Below are positions 25,296 through 33,900 of a stretch of DNA of 64,000 nucleotides, piece after piece. Both the position numbers and the translations under genes were made by a program. The stretch is taken from the NCBI RefSeq assembly GCF_004570865.1, contig NZ_SPQS01000007.1, positions 248,001 to 312,000 of the forward strand, written 5' to 3'. The first letter of the stretch is position 1; each line of letters opens with the position of its first letter. The DNA is from Bradyrhizobium frederickii. GTDB lineage: Bacteria; Pseudomonadota; Alphaproteobacteria; Rhizobiales; Xanthobacteraceae. Below the pieces are notes generated by a model, which saw only the letters and a list, made by a program, of their open reading frames with translations, had not been told where the DNA came from and did no database searches.

Positions 25296-26720
25296 TCATC
25301 CCATCTGGCTCGCGTCTGCGTGTACCAGTGTCCGCGGCCGGCGCGTGATGGGCTTGCCCGCCCTCCCGGTCCAGGCGAGGATCTCGATCCGCCCACCGGG
25401 AGCGGGACCAATGATCAACCGAAAGCCGTGCAGCTTGACGATCGCGGCCACCAGGCTCAGTCCGAGACCGACGCCCGGCGTATTGCGCATCTTGTCGGAG
25501 CGATAGAACCGCCGCAGCACCGCCTCGCGCTCCCGTTCGCTGATGCCGGGCCCGGTATCGCTCACGCGCACCAGCGCGGTGTCGTCCCCTGCTTCCAGGG
25601 CGAGCTCCACCCCTCCGCCTGGCGGCGTGAACTTGATGGCATTGTCGACGAGGTTGGCGACCGCCTCGAACAGCAGGTCGCGGTCACCCCACACCTGCAC
25701 GTTGCGATCGATGACGACACCGAGCCCGATGCGCTTGTCTTCGGCGATGGGTTCATAGACGTCGCACACCTCCCGCAGGATCTCGTCGAGCGCGACATCG
25801 CCAAAGCCGGCCATGCGACGGCTGTTCTCGATCTCGGTCAGGCGCAGCAAGGCCGTGACGATCGCGAGCGACTGGTCGATGCCGACGATGGCCTTGTCCG
25901 TGATGTCCTGGAGCTCTTCCAGCGTTGCCGCATGCGTTCGCCCACGCTCCAACGCCAGACGGACGCGCGTCAGCGGAGTCCTGAGATCATGAGCGATGTC
26001 GTTGCCGACGCCGGCAAGCGCATTGATCATGGTCTCCATCTCGTCGAGCATGCCGTTCACGATCCCGGCCAGCCGCGCGAAGGAATCGTCCGTGTTGCCC
26101 TCTGGAAGCCGCTCGCGCAGCTCGCCGGCCACGATCCGTTGGACCCGCTGGTTGACCTCCTCGACGCGCCTCTGGGCGCGGACGCTCAGCCAGACTCCAG
26201 CCAGCAGGCAGAGGCTGAAGGCCGGCAGCAGGCCCAAGGCCAGCGCCTCCCCCACGACGCTCGATATCTCGCGCGTCTCGTCCACGTTCCGTCCCAGCAC
26301 GAAGACATCGCCGTCATCGAGACGCCTGCCGACCGCCCTGACGACCGGAACATGGACCGCGGGCTGTTCGAGCAGATCCGGCCGCACGCCCTGCACTGCT
26401 CCGTCCAGCCCCAGCTCACGCGGCACGCGGTCGATGTTGCCGGCAAGCCTGGCGCCGGCGGCATCGAACAGTCCCGCGTACTGCACGCCCCTGGAATCCT
26501 GCGCGAGATGATCCGCGATGGCGCCGATGCGGCGGGCCGGCGGCAGGTCTGCGATGAAGCGGATCTGCGTCGTGATCATGCGATCGGATCGCGCGACCAG
26601 ATATTCGTCGAGCTTCCAGTAGATGAACGCGAACAGCGCGACCACGAACAGCGCGAAGACGGCCGCCACGGCCAGGGCCCAGAGGAACGTGCTGGAGCGG
26701 ATCAACTGGATCTGGTGCAT
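25296..26720 (-). CDS. Sensor histidine kinase
   Basis: 474-residue membrane kinase. Two membrane segments (about 10-33 and 157-180) enclose a periplasmic sensor region; a HAMP linker follows. The phosphoacceptor box is GNDIAHDLRTPLTRVRLAL, the N box NLVDNAIKFTPPG, G1 DTGPGIS and G2 GVGLGLSLVAAIVKLHG. Its start is 9 bp after the stop of the response regulator, so they form one unit. Signal unknown; the nearby pump suggests envelope stress or a toxic compound. Confidence 0.92.
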   Translation of the reverse strand: MHQIQLIRSSTFLWALAVAAVFALFVVALFAFIYWKLDEYLVARSDRMITTQIRFIADLPPARRIGAIADHLAQDSRGVQYAGLFDAAGARLAGNIDRVPRELGLDGAVQGVRPDLLEQPAVHVPVVRAVGRRLDDGDVFVLGRNVDETREISSVVGEALALGLLPAFSLCLLAGVWLSVRAQRRVEEVNQRVQRIVAGELRERLPEGNTDDSFARLAGIVNGMLDEMETMINALAGVGNDIAHDLRTPLTRVRLALERGRTHAATLEELQDITDKAIVGIDQSLAIVTALLRLTEIENSRRMAGFGDVALDEILREVCDVYEPIAEDKRIGLGVVIDRNVQVWGDRDLLFEAVANLVDNAIKFTPPGGGVELALEAGDDTALVRVSDTGPGISEREREAVLRRFYRSDKMRNTPGVGLGLSLVAAIVKLHGFRLIIGPAPGGRIEILAWTGRAGKPITRRPRTLVHADASQMG

Positions 26721-26729
26721 CTCCCGCCC

Positions 26730-27410
26730 CTATCGCCGCAAACGCAGGACGAAGCCGGAGCCTCGGACGTTGTGGATCAGCTGCGCCTCTCCGGGACCGT
26801 CGACCTTGTGGCGAAGCCGGCCCATATGCACGTCGATCAGGTTCGTGGTCGCCGGAACGAACTTGTAGTTCCAGACCTCCTCGAGCAGCATCGCGCGCGT
26901 CAACAGCTGATCGTTCCGGCGCATCATGTATTCGAGCAGGCGGAATTCGCGCGGCAGCAGGTCGAGCTCGCGCTCGCCACGCCGCGCGGTCCGCTCGATC
27001 AGGTCGAGCTCGAGCGGGCCGACATGAAGGATGGTCTCGCGGCTGTCAATCGGACGGCGCAGCAACGCCTCGATCCGCGCGACCAGCTCGACCAGCGCAA
27101 ACGGCTTTGTGAGATAATCATCTCCGCCCATGCGCAATCCGCGCACCCGGTCATCCACCGCACCGAGCGCACTGAGGACAAGCACGGGCGTCCTGACCTG
27201 ATCCTTGCGCAGCGCCTCGATGACGGTCAGCCCGTCCATGCCGGGCAGCATGCGGTCGACGATCATGGCATCCGGGCTCGACGCGCGCGCACGGTCGAGC
27301 CCTTCGACACCGTCGCCGGCCCATTGCACCTCGAAGCCGCGATCGGCGAGCTCGGCGACAATAGCCTCGGCAGTCTCGGCGTCGTCCTCGATCAGGAGAA
27401 TCCGGTTCAT
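26730..27410 (-). CDS. OmpR/PhoB-family response regulator
   Basis: 226 residues from the ATG at 27410. The receiver domain has the acidic pair LIEDDAE, the phosphoacceptor Asp in MIVDRMLPGMDG, and the lysine in DDYLTKPFALVE; the C-terminal winged helix contains NLIDVHMGRLRHKVDGPG and VRGSGFVL. GGAGCG lies upstream of the start. Partner of the histidine kinase gene that follows; the likely targets are its own operon, including the sigma factor and pump genes downstream. Confidence 0.92.
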   Translation of the reverse strand: MNRILLIEDDAETAEAIVAELADRGFEVQWAGDGVEGLDRARASSPDAMIVDRMLPGMDGLTVIEALRKDQVRTPVLVLSALGAVDDRVRGLRMGGDDYLTKPFALVELVARIEALLRRPIDSRETILHVGPLELDLIERTARRGERELDLLPREFRLLEYMMRRNDQLLTRAMLLEEVWNYKFVPATTNLIDVHMGRLRHKVDGPGEAQLIHNVRGSGFVLRLRR

Positions 27411-27481
27411 GATCTTCGCTCCACGTTCCGCGCGGCGTTTTGGCGCGCGGTGAGGAAGCGGGAGCACAACAGCGCGCAGCG

Positions 27482-27667
27482 TCATGTTCGGCGTCCGCGC
27501 GCGCCGAACCCGCGGGCCTGACGCCGCCTGATGCCGGCCACTCGCTGTGGTTCAAGATAGGTTTGCGGCGCGGGCGCTGCCATTGAATTCCAGTTCATGT
27601 TGCGGACGGCTCGCCTCACGAGCAGCGCCAATGCAAGGACGATGCGTGTTGCCAATGTCGTGATCAT
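27482..27667 (-). CDS. Possible small membrane protein (61 residues)
   Basis: The frame starts MITTLATRIVLALALLVRRAVRN, one hydrophobic helix followed by a basic tail, and has GGAG 8 nt upstream of its ATG. It lies 71 bp upstream of the response-regulator gene on the same strand. Size, ribosome site and helix are consistent with a small membrane protein, but nothing else supports it. Confidence 0.35.
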   Translation of the reverse strand: MITTLATRIVLALALLVRRAVRNMNWNSMAAPAPQTYLEPQRVAGIRRRQARGFGARGRRT

Positions 27668-27901
27668 CTTGCGGACTCCGCTGCGAACTGCGCTGCATCG
27701 AACATATGCCCTCAACGCACGCGCTGTAGTTTCCGGGGCCACGGATGTTGTGCATTCGCACGATCGTGGCTGCGGCGCCGCATCGGCTCACAGGCCGTTG
27801 AACGCGAGTGAGCAAATCGTGCGTTTGAATCGCGCCCGATTGTTCGCACCTCGACGGCGAGCCGGCTTGGTTCGGCCTGACGTCACCAATGGAGAGAGCA
27901 A

Positions 27902-28150
27902 ATGACCACGTCCAAACTGTTGTCGATGGGACTGATTGCAGCCGCCATGCTCGGTGGGCCCGTGATGGCTCGCGAGCATCACGGCGTCGTGCGGCGGCCC
28001 GCCGTGGAAGCCGATACGGTCGCAACGAGCGCGCCCTTCTATTATCCGGGCGAACGCGCCTGCGTTCCGGCGCCGCGTGTCGGCGCCTTCGCCACCGCGC
28101 CGTGGACCGGCAACAACGTGCCGTGCGAGCCGGGCACCGGCAGCTTCTGA
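27902..28150 (+). CDS. Small exported hypothetical protein
   Basis: 82 residues with a clear signal peptide (MTTSKLLSMGLIAAAMLGGPVMA) and GGAGAGAG before the ATG. The mature part is about 59 residues with two Cys (ACVPAP, VPCEPG) that could pair in the periplasm. No family recognised. A hairpin follows at 28207-28235. Confidence 0.65.
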   Translation: MTTSKLLSMGLIAAAMLGGPVMAREHHGVVRRPAVEADTVATSAPFYYPGERACVPAPRVGAFATAPWTGNNVPCEPGTGSF

Positions 28151-28206
28151 TCGCGTCGACCCGTCCGTGCGGATGACGCCGCCGGCCGCCGCACATCGAA
28201 TGACAG

Positions 28207-28235
28207 GGAGCGGGCTGGTCCATTCAGCCCGCTCC
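28207..28235. terminator. Strong stem-loop after the small exported protein gene
   Basis: GGAGCGGGCTG (28207-28217) pairs with CAGCCCGCTCC (28225-28235) around a 7-nt loop. There is no T-run, so it may act as a 3' stabilising stem or weak terminator. Confidence 0.4.
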
Positions 28236-28441
28236 TCGCGCGCACGCCGCTGCAGCGCGCGGCGAGTTCACCTTCGCGAGTAGCGCGACTGATGTATGAC
28301 GCCGAATTCAGTTGGATTGCCGTTCATCGCTCCTACCTCTCCTGCATCACACGCCCAGTCATCGGTAGCCTCGCGCGCGCAGCACGATGCGTCAGCGGCT
28401 TCCGGGATGGGCGGGGCAGCTCAACACGAGAGGAGTTTTCC

Positions 28442-28798
28442 ATGAAACGAGCCATCATGATTCTGGCAACAGCAGCACTCGCTTCGACGCTGGCCATCGG
28501 CGCGGCCGACGCGCACGGCGGCGGGGGTGGCGGCGGCCACGGCGGCTTTGGCGGCGGAGGACATGCGGGCTTTGGTGGCGGCGCGCATTTCGGCGGCATG
28601 GGCCACGAGGGAGGATTCGGCGGCGGCGCCCGGTTCGGCGGCGAGCACCTCGGCTTCGGCGGTCATGCCGGCGGTCTCCGCCAGCATGCATTTCACCGTT
28701 ATGGCCGGCCCGGATATGGATTCTACGGCGCCTATCCGGATTGCTATGACTGGTACGAGTTGCATCCCGACCAGCCATTGCCGCTGAGCTGCAGCTAA
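28442..28798 (+). CDS. Exported Gly/His-rich protein
   Basis: 118 residues from the ATG at 28442, with GAGGAG 8 nt upstream. A signal peptide (MKRAIMILATAALASTLAIGAADA) is followed by about 60 residues of glycine-rich sequence with regularly placed His and Phe (GGGHAGFGG, GGAHFGG, GGEHLGFGG), then a Tyr-rich end with two Cys. Such chains can bind metals or line the envelope; neither is shown here. Confidence 0.7.
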   Translation: MKRAIMILATAALASTLAIGAADAHGGGGGGGHGGFGGGGHAGFGGGAHFGGMGHEGGFGGGARFGGEHLGFGGHAGGLRQHAFHRYGRPGYGFYGAYPDCYDWYELHPDQPLPLSCS

Positions 28799-29191
28799 GC
28801 GCGCCCACGGCGTCGATCGGTCCGGACCTGACGACGTCATGGTCCAGTCCGATCGAGCTGCGCAGTTTCATGGCGGGACTGTCGGCATGCGTTACGGCGA
28901 AACACGCATTTTCGCGTTCTCGCGACCTGTTTCGCCCGAGCTTTGCTTGGTCGCCCCAGCCTCAGTTTGGATTTTCGCACGGCCGCCACAAGCCGCCTCA
29001 CGATGCGGAAAAGTCAGCGCTCGAAGGCGCACAGTGCACCGCAGTCAACACGATCCGCGCCAAATTCGGAGCGCCACAAGAGAGGGCGGAAGTGGCTGCA
29101 CCACACAGTGACCCGGAGACCAAGGTTGAGGCCAAATCGGCGATCAAGAACCAAGCCATCTGAAAAGCAGCAAAAGGTACCGTACCGTATC
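28799..29191. other. Intergenic region without a convincing gene
   Basis: 393 bp between the Gly/His-rich gene and the end of the response regulator gene. Overlapping plus-strand frames (28839-29111 and 28870-29163) exist, but they lack good ribosome sites and recognisable sequence. A histidine kinase gene might be expected to follow the regulator here, and none is present. Confidence 0.5.
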
Positions 29192-29872
29192 TTATCTGAT
29201 CCCGTCACGGATCATGTACCCGGCGCCGCGGATCGTGTGCAGCAGCGGCCGCTCGAAGCCCTTGTCGATCTTGGAGCGCAAGCGCGAAATGTGCACGTCG
29301 ATCACGTTGGTCTGCGGATCGAAATGATAGTCCCAGACGTTCTCCAAGAGCATGGTGCGCGTCACCACCTGGCCGGCATGCTTCATCAGATATTCGAGCA
29401 AGCGGAATTCGCGCGGCTGCAGCGTCAGCTCGTCCTTGCCGCGGGCGACGCGATGCGAGAGCCGGTCGAGCTCGAGATCGCCGACGCGGTAGAGCGTGTC
29501 CTCGGCGGGCCCGCCGCGGCGGCGTGACAGCACCTCGACCCGGGCCAGCAGCTCGGCGAAGGAATAGGGCTTTGGCAGATAATCGTCGCCGCCGGCGCGC
29601 AGGCCCTTGATGCGGTCGTCGACCTGGCCGAGGGCGGAGAGAATCAGCACCGGCGTCGTGTTGCCCTTGTCGCGCAGCGCGCCGATCAGCGACAGGCCGT
29701 CGCGCTTGGGCAGCATGCGGTCGACCACCAGCACGTCGTAATCGCCGCTCTCGGCCATGGCGAGGCCCTCCTCGCCGTCGGCGGCGTGGTCGGCAATGTG
29801 TCCGACCTCGCGAAACGCCTTCACGAGGTAGTCGGCGGATTCGCGGTCGTCTTCGATGATGAGGAGGCGCAT
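29192..29872 (-). CDS. OmpR-family response regulator (apparently orphan)
   Basis: 226 residues from the ATG at 29872. Receiver motifs are LIIEDDRES, VLVVDRMLPKRDG and DDYLPKPYSFAE; the C-terminal winged helix includes TNVIDVHISRLRSKIDKGFERPLLHTIRGAGYMIRDG. It follows the Do-like protease gene on the same strand, separated by a terminator and 274 bp. No histidine kinase gene is next to it in this window, so its partner is elsewhere or lost. Confidence 0.92.
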   Translation of the reverse strand: MRLLIIEDDRESADYLVKAFREVGHIADHAADGEEGLAMAESGDYDVLVVDRMLPKRDGLSLIGALRDKGNTTPVLILSALGQVDDRIKGLRAGGDDYLPKPYSFAELLARVEVLSRRRGGPAEDTLYRVGDLELDRLSHRVARGKDELTLQPREFRLLEYLMKHAGQVVTRTMLLENVWDYHFDPQTNVIDVHISRLRSKIDKGFERPLLHTIRGAGYMIRDGIR

Positions 29873-29966
29873 CGTGCGTTCGGCGGCGGTCAAGGAGGTC
29901 AACCTTCTCTAAACATGGCGCGAGCGGCAATCGCATGCAAGCCGAGGGGGAGACGCTGGCATGGAG

Positions 29967-30005
29967 AAAAAGGCGGGCGGTGAAGCTGGGGGGACTTCAC
30001 CGCCC
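29967..30005 (-). terminator. Rho-independent terminator after the Do-like protease gene
   Basis: On the minus strand an 11-bp perfect stem (arms 30005-29995 and 29985-29975, GGGCGGTGAAG with CTTCACCGCCC) is followed by GCC and five T (29971-29967). Two further hairpins (arms at 30052-30059/30072-30079 and at 30010-30016/30040-30046) lie between the protease stop and this one. Confidence 0.7.
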
Positions 30006-30146
30006 TAGGCCTTCCGACGGAGGGGGGCGTTTTTCCACCGGAAGGTAGCAAGGGGAAGCGATGGTTACGCTGCTTCCCCGAAGGGCGCCGGCGGCGGGGG
30101 CGACTGATGCCGGCGACACCCTTCATCTCGAGAGCCTCCTAAAGGC

Positions 30147-31727
30147 TTACCCCTTGGCGAGGGGCACCGCGACGAAGCGCGACTGGCCGCCGCTCTTCAC
30201 GCGCATCAGGACGCTGTTCTTGTTGTCGGTCCGCGCCGTATTGATGGCATCGCGGACTTCGCCGGCGGTGGCGACGCTCTTGCCGCCGACTTCGAGGATC
30301 ACGTCGCCTTCCTTGAAGCCGCGTTCAGCCGCGGCGCTCTTCGGATCGACCTGGGTGACGACGACGCCTTCCTTGCCGGCGCCGGCCACCGAATTGGCGG
30401 GCGCAACGGTCATGCCGAGCTTGGGCACGTCGGTGCCCTTGCTCGCACCCTTGCCGCTGTCATTGTCGTTGTCGGCCTTGGCCTCGACCGTGTTCGGCAA
30501 TTGGCCGAGGGTGAGGTTGACGACCTTGTCCTGACCCTTGTGCAGCACGTTGAGCTTCACGGTCGCGCCGGGCGCCATGCCGCCGATGGTGCGGGCAAGC
30601 TCGCGCGCGTCCTTGACGGATTCGCCGTTGACCGCCGTGATCACGTCGCCGGATTCGATGCCGGCCTTGGCGGCCGGACCGTTGGCCTGCGGCTCCGCCA
30701 CCAGCGCGCCTTCGGCCTTCTTCATGCCGAGGCTGTCGGCGATGTCGGACGTGACGGGCTGAATCTGCACGCCGATCCAGCCACGGCTGACCGAGCCCTT
30801 GTCCTTGAGCTGGGCGACCACGCTCTTCACCGTGCTCGCCGGAATCGAGAACGCGATGCCGACGCTGCCGCCGGAGGGCGAGTAGATCGCGGTGTTGACG
30901 CCCATCACCTCGCCATTCGTGTCGAAGGCCGGACCGCCGGAATTGCCCTTGTTCACGGGCGCGTCGATCTGGATGAAATCGTCATAGGGGCCGTTGCCGA
31001 TGTCGCGGCCGCTCGCCGAAACGATGCCCGCGGTCACGGTGCCGCCGAGACCGAAGGGATTGCCGACCGCGAGCACCCAGTCGCCGATCCGCGGCTTGCT
31101 GTCGGCGAGCTTGGCGAACGGGAAGTTCGAGCTGCCTTCGACCTTGATCAGGGCGAGGTCGGTGCGCTGGTCGGTGCCGATCACCTTGGCGGTGTAGGTC
31201 TTGCCGTCGTCGGTGGTGACCTCGACCTTGTCGGCGCCGTCGACCACGTGGTTGTTGGTCACGGCAAAGCCGTCAGCCGAGATGAAGAAGCCGGAGCCCT
31301 GGCCCTGCACGACGCGGCCGCGGCCGCCCTTCATGCCCGGGGGGACACCATCCGGTCCGCCGAAGCGGCGGAAGAAGCGCTCCATCGGCGAGCCCGGCTG
31401 GAACGGCGAGGATGAATCGTCGCCGTCATCGTTGCTCGCGGTCTTTTCCTTGATGTTGACCTTCACCGAGATCACCGAGGGCTTCACGCGCTCGACGATG
31501 TCGGCGAAGCCGATGGGACGTTCGACCTTGCGGACCTCGTTGTTGACCTGCGCATGCGCCGGGCTCGTGAACAGGTCGGCCGGCGAGCTCGACGGGCTGA
31601 AGCCATAGACGGCCGCGCCAAGGCCGGCGACGACCGAGGCCATCAGCGCGAACTTGCGCGCGGAGAACACCGACCGGCGCGGCTGCCGGTAGGACGGAAG
31701 GTTCGAGAGGTCGATACGGTCGGTCAT
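30147..31727 (-). CDS. degP: Do/HtrA-family periplasmic serine protease
   Basis: 526-residue protease-chaperone. A basic N-terminus and a hydrophobic segment (about 25-45) anchor or export it. The trypsin-like domain has the catalytic triad His160 (VTNNHVVDG), Asp190 (RTDLALIKV) and Ser263 (NKGNSGGPAFD), with an extended LA loop (SSPFQPGSPMERFFRRFGG). Two PDZ domains follow (about 300-390 and 430-520). It would degrade misfolded envelope proteins. It follows the chemotaxis receptor and ccm genes on the same strand, but has its own 222-bp upstream region. Confidence 0.92.
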   Translation of the reverse strand: MTDRIDLSNLPSYRQPRRSVFSARKFALMASVVAGLGAAVYGFSPSSSPADLFTSPAHAQVNNEVRKVERPIGFADIVERVKPSVISVKVNIKEKTASNDDGDDSSSPFQPGSPMERFFRRFGGPDGVPPGMKGGRGRVVQGQGSGFFISADGFAVTNNHVVDGADKVEVTTDDGKTYTAKVIGTDQRTDLALIKVEGSSNFPFAKLADSKPRIGDWVLAVGNPFGLGGTVTAGIVSASGRDIGNGPYDDFIQIDAPVNKGNSGGPAFDTNGEVMGVNTAIYSPSGGSVGIAFSIPASTVKSVVAQLKDKGSVSRGWIGVQIQPVTSDIADSLGMKKAEGALVAEPQANGPAAKAGIESGDVITAVNGESVKDARELARTIGGMAPGATVKLNVLHKGQDKVVNLTLGQLPNTVEAKADNDNDSGKGASKGTDVPKLGMTVAPANSVAGAGKEGVVVTQVDPKSAAAERGFKEGDVILEVGGKSVATAGEVRDAINTARTDNKNSVLMRVKSGGQSRFVAVPLAKG

Positions 31728-31949
31728 GCAGAGATCTCCAGGGCCTTGAAATCCATGTGATGCCTGAGGGCGGCACCTTACGGACCTGAAGATGGGGTCT
31801 CCCGCCTTACCGTGCGCTGGCGGCGGGGTTAAACTTTCGTAATGAAGGCGGAACGCGGATGCGGCAGTTTAGCGCAGGCCGAAAATTGTGATTCCACAGG
31901 AACTTAACTCGTGTTCCCGGAACGCGCGCGGTTGGGCTTTTTTGCGCGC

Positions 31950-33293
31950 TTAGCTCGCTCTGACGCTGACGATGAACTCGTCGACTTCGCGCTTCAAGGT
32001 TTCGGCCTGCTGCGACAGATCGACCGCGGAATCCCGCGCCTCGGCGGCCATGCGGCCGGTCTCCGCGGAGGTCGAAGTGATCTGGACGATATGGTTCGAG
32101 ACGTCGAGGGTGCCGCGCGCGGCGTCCTGGGCGCTGCGCGTGATCTCCTGCGTCGCGTTGCGCTGCTGGGAGGTGTCGACCTCGATGCCGGACATGATGG
32201 AGGAGATCTCCGACAGCGTCTTGGAGATGCCGTCGATCGCGTCGCGCGTCTGTGCGGTGATGCCCTGAATGCTGGCGACGTGGGAGGTGATCTCCTCCGT
32301 CGCCTTGCTGGTCTGATGCGCCAGATTCTTCACCTCGGAGGCGACCACCGCAAACCCCTTGCCGGCCTCCCCTGCCCGGGCCGCCTCGATGGTGGCGTTC
32401 AGCGCCAGCAGGTTGGTCTGCGATGCGATCGCCTGCACCAGCTGGACGACCTCGCCGATCTTGTCGGCGGCATCCGACAGCGTGTGGATGGTGTCGCGGC
32501 TCTTCTCCGCCTCGGACGCCGCGCCTTCGGCGCGCTGGGTCGCATCGGTGACGCGGCGGCTGATCGTGCCGATCGAATTCGTCATCTCCCCGGCAGAACC
32601 TGCCACCGTCTGCACGCTGGCGCTGGCCAGGCTCGCGGCGCTCGCCACCGCATTGGCCTTGGTGCTGGTGTCGTTGGCCGTCCGCGACAGCGTCTCGGCG
32701 TTGCTCTTCAGGTGCACCGCCGACGACGCCACGCTGTCGACGACGCTGGCGACGAGGTCGTTGAAGCGCTTGATCCGGTCGTCCAGGAATTTCGATCGCT
32801 CGGCCTGGTGCTGCGCTTCGTGGAGCTGCCGTTCGGTGAGGTGGCGCCGCTCGATGCCATTGGTCTTGAACACTTCCAGCGCACCGGCGAGCAGGCCGAT
32901 CTCGTTGGTGCGGCCGAGCCCCGGAACCGGCGTCTCGAACTTCTGGTCGGCGACCTCGCGCATCGCATGGACGATCGCCGCCAGCGGATTGAGGATGCCG
33001 TTGCGGACGGCAAACCAGGTGGTGAGGCAGATCGCGAAGGCGACGACGGCGATCACGCCGCAGGCGGCCAGGAAGTAGGAGAACGCGGCCTGTGCCTGCT
33101 GATAGATCTGCATGGCATGGTCGCGCGCGGGGCCGCTCAGCGCGGCGAAGTCCGAGGACAGGCTGGTGATCTCGTTGTTGAGATAGAGCACCGCAATGAA
33201 GCCGGTGCCGCCGCCGATGCCCAGCAGAAACAATAATGCAGCGACGACGGCGCCGACCAGGAAGCGGATCGTCAGATTGCTGTTCGCGAACAT
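31950..33293 (-). CDS. Methyl-accepting chemotaxis protein
   Basis: 447 residues. Two membrane helices (about 8-30 and 68-95) enclose a short periplasmic part of about 40 residues, so little extracellular ligand domain is present. A HAMP domain follows, then the cytoplasmic signalling coiled coil with the conserved tip [33 protein letters not shown]. No methylation-site pentapeptide for CheR docking is seen at the C-terminus. It lies between ccmH and the protease gene. Confidence 0.9.
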   Translation of the reverse strand: MFANSNLTIRFLVGAVVAALLFLLGIGGGTGFIAVLYLNNEITSLSSDFAALSGPARDHAMQIYQQAQAAFSYFLAACGVIAVVAFAICLTTWFAVRNGILNPLAAIVHAMREVADQKFETPVPGLGRTNEIGLLAGALEVFKTNGIERRHLTERQLHEAQHQAERSKFLDDRIKRFNDLVASVVDSVASSAVHLKSNAETLSRTANDTSTKANAVASAASLASASVQTVAGSAGEMTNSIGTISRRVTDATQRAEGAASEAEKSRDTIHTLSDAADKIGEVVQLVQAIASQTNLLALNATIEAARAGEAGKGFAVVASEVKNLAHQTSKATEEITSHVASIQGITAQTRDAIDGISKTLSEISSIMSGIEVDTSQQRNATQEITRSAQDAARGTLDVSNHIVQITSTSAETGRMAAEARDSAVDLSQQAETLKREVDEFIVSVRAS

Positions 33294-33413
33294 GGGGGGA
33301 CTCGGAGTCTGGATTCGAAGCTCGCGACAAGCTTCCAGACAAAGGTCAAAATACCATGAACCGTGCGGCGGCGAGCCGGCGGTCTACGTAGGACTACGTG
33401 GCCAGTCGCGCCG

Positions 33414-33896
33414 CTACGGAGATTTGGTCTCCTCGGACTTCAAGGCCGCGAGCTTCGCCTGTTCGTCGGGCGTGAGCGGCGGCGCTGGTAGGTCTGCACC
33501 GCCACGGGCGCGACGCCGGATTTGCAGCCACAGGGCCACGCCGCCCCCGATCAGCAGCAGCGGCCCGAGCAGCCACAGCAGCAGGGTTTGACGCTCGAAG
33601 CGCGGCTTCAGCAGCACGAACTCGCCGTAGCGCGCGACCAGGAAGTCGAGCACCTGCGAATTGCTGTCGCCGGCGCCGATACGCTCGCGCACCAGGAGCC
33701 GCAGGTCGCGCGCCAGGGGCGCATCGGAATCGTCGATCGACTGGTTCTGGCAGACCATGCAGCGCAGCTCGCGCGACAGCTCGCGCGCACGGGCTTCCTT
33801 GGCGGGATCCGACATGATCTCGTCGGGCTGCACCGCGTGGGCCGCCGGCAAAGCCAGCAGCATCAGCAGGGCGAACGCGGCCATGATCCGGCGCAT
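33414..33896 (-). CDS. ccmH: Cytochrome c-type biogenesis protein CcmH (CycL)
   Basis: 160 residues: a signal peptide, the redox motif LRCMVCQNQSIDDSDAPLARDLR, a C-terminal membrane helix (LLLWLLGPLLLIGGGVALWLQ) and a charged tail. It keeps apocytochrome cysteines reduced and works with CcmF in heme attachment. It starts 4 bp after the ccmF stop, in the usual ccmI-E-F-H order. Confidence 0.95.
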   Translation of the reverse strand: MRRIMAAFALLMLLALPAAHAVQPDEIMSDPAKEARARELSRELRCMVCQNQSIDDSDAPLARDLRLLVRERIGAGDSNSQVLDFLVARYGEFVLLKPRFERQTLLLWLLGPLLLIGGGVALWLQIRRRARGGADLPAPPLTPDEQAKLAALKSEETKSP

Positions 33897-33900
33897 CGGA

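Noticed and set aside
27552..28223. 223-codon minus-strand frame over the small exported protein gene
   Set aside because: No start context or motifs; the plus-strand gene at 27902 has a signal peptide and a good ribosome site.
31807..33342. 511-codon minus-strand frame overlapping the chemotaxis receptor
   Set aside because: It is another frame of the receptor gene on the same strand; only the frame at 31950-33293 has the receptor motifs.
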